Positions 5,450 through 6,362 of a DNA stretch of 6,362 nucleotides are shown here, one piece after another. Origin of the DNA: UBA8516 sp964434855 (GTDB lineage Archaea; Thermoproteota; Nitrososphaeria; Nitrososphaerales; Nitrosopumilaceae); assembly GCA_964434855.1 (NCBI GenBank), contig CAYSWR010000051.1, positions 1 to 6,362 on the forward strand, given 5' to 3'. Position 1 is the first letter of the stretch. The number at the start of each line of letters is the position of its first letter. Position numbers and translations under genes: made by a program. The notes under the pieces were generated by a model. That model did not search any database. It was not told where the DNA came from and saw only the letters and a program-made list of their open reading frames with translations.

Positions 5450-6362
5450 ATGCATTTTATTCCAAGTAAGAACATTCCATTACTTGTAGCATTCACACTT
5501 TTTTCATTTCTAGTTGCATTCATGCCCTATGAAGCATATGGAGATGGTCTTACGATGGAAGTTCTGCCTCCAGCAAGTCTAGGTGATCGGCAAGCAAGTC
5601 TTTTCATCCAAATCAATCCACCTATTCTGACTTCTGATACTGTTCAGGATACATTTGTGAAACTTAGATTGTTTGACGCAAATAATAATCAGACAATCCA
5701 GTCCAACTCATTTTTTGTTGAAGTAAAAAAAGATGATAAACTTCTGATGAGAGAGTTGTTCTACACAAAATCCGGATTTTTAACAATTAAATTCAAACCA
5801 ACCGATACGCCTGGAAAGTGGCAAGCTTACGGCGATATAGAACCAACTCTGGGAGGATGGACTGCAACTAATGACGAGGTAAGAGTGGACGCTCCAGTTT
5901 TTTTAGAAGGTGGCTTGTATCACTTTGAAATAAAATTCATTGGCGTGGATGCAGCTAAGAATATTTTCGCACAAGGTAATGAACCAACATTTAATTCTTA
6001 TCTAAGTGTGGGCGATGTTTTTAAAACATTAATTAAATATCAGACCAAGTCTTATGACACTGAAATAATTTCATATTATGACAGGATAAGGGATTTTGAA
6101 TTCGATGAATCAAAAAACCTAATTTCATTTTCAATGCCATTTAATTGGGATGTATCAAGGTTTGAAAATCAAAACATTTTCGTACATGAAGAAATCCAAA
6201 TTCCAAAATCATTCAAAGAATTTACAGACACAAATACATTTACTGCCAAAGTAAATGGATTCCAGCTTGTTGGAAGAATGCTTGCAGTAGATCCATATTC
6301 CAAAGAAGATGCGCTCATACTGCATTATCTGATTAACAAAAACGATATCTTGGATATGGCAA
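5450..6362 (+). CDS. Exported conserved thaumarchaeal protein of unknown function (3' end outside window)
   Basis: The reading frame is open from the ATG at 5450 to the window edge (304 residues seen). A signal peptide with a hydrophobic core (about 9-26) is predicted to be cut near A-Y-G (29-31). The first domain (about 34-167) is beta-rich, with L-P-P-A-S-L-G-D-R-Q-A (39-49), I-N-P-P-I-L (55-60), a F-D-A-N-N-N (75-80) turn, a L-G-G-W motif (134-137) and an E-G-G-L-Y-H-F motif (153-159). A second part includes S-Y-Y-D-R-I-R-D-F, F-N-W-D-V-S-R and H-E-E-I-Q-I-P-K-S-F-K-E-F. I recognise this as a type of secreted protein conserved in ammonia-oxidising archaea, with no known function. Its first domain shares a DA-turn, IQ and K-x-L pattern with the second domain of the blue copper protein at 2261-3139. 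Whether it ends in a PEFG-CTERM tail cannot be seen here. It is probably leaderless, and the start is supported by the signal peptide. Confidence 0.8.
   Translation, partial: MHFIPSKNIPLLVAFTLFSFLVAFMPYEAYGDGLTMEVLPPASLGDRQASLFIQINPPILTSDTVQDTFVKLRLFDANNNQTIQSNSFFVEVKKDDKLLMRELFYTKSGFLTIKFKPTDTPGKWQAYGDIEPTLGGWTATNDEVRVDAPVFLEGGLYHFEIKFIGVDAAKNIFAQGNEPTFNSYLSVGDVFKTLIKYQTKSYDTEIISYYDRIRDFEFDESKNLISFSMPFNWDVSRFENQNIFVHEEIQIPKSFKEFTDTNTFTAKVNGFQLVGRMLAVDPYSKEDALILHYLINKNDILDMA

Noticed and set aside
1..6362. tRNA, rRNA, CRISPR array, insertion sequence or long repeats
   Set aside because: No cloverleaf-like arms, repeated units, transposase motifs or terminal inverted repeats were seen in either strand, and genes fill almost the entire window.

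Overview
The window looks like a chromosomal piece of an ammonia-oxidising archaeon of the Nitrososphaerota (Thaumarchaeota), most likely a Nitrosopumilus/Nitrosarchaeum-type organism. The evidence is the low G+C content, archaeal TATA boxes about 21-31 nt before start codons with mostly no Shine-Dalgarno site (leaderless style), a secreted plastocyanin-like protein ending in a PEFG-CTERM sorting tail, and several exported proteins of thaumarchaeal type. No species can be named from the sequence alone.

There are six genes, all predicted to be exported or membrane-bound. Positions 1-1520 (minus, cut by the window edge) encode a CopC-CopD copper-handling fusion. Positions 1621-2256 (plus) encode a small anchored surface protein whose predicted mature N-terminus is also a histidine. 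These two genes are divergent and share a 100-bp control region holding two related perfect 12-bp palindromes. Positions 2261-3139 (minus) encode a type 1 (blue) copper protein with a second, His-containing domain and a PEFG-CTERM tail. It converges on the 1621-2256 gene with a 4-bp gap, and a hairpin with T-rich flank there may stop transcription in both directions. Positions 3162-4148 (minus) encode a CFI-box membrane protein, whose stop codon lies inside the probable TATA box of the blue copper gene. Positions 4227-5357 (minus) encode an exported protein joining a SpaA/Cna-B-like domain to an uncharacterised FVCG...GFV domain. Positions 5450-6362 (plus, cut by the window edge) encode an exported conserved protein whose N-terminal domain resembles the second domain of the blue copper protein.

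The left half (1-3139) reads as a copper locus: binding and membrane passage (CopC-CopD), a possible novel surface copper-binding partner, and a copper electron carrier. Ammonia oxidation in these archaea depends heavily on copper enzymes, so a copper supply or tolerance role fits, but it is inference. The right half (3162-6362) encodes cell-envelope proteins of unknown function. No RNA genes, CRISPR arrays, insertion sequences or long repeats were seen, and no gene-free stretch exceeds about 100 bp.
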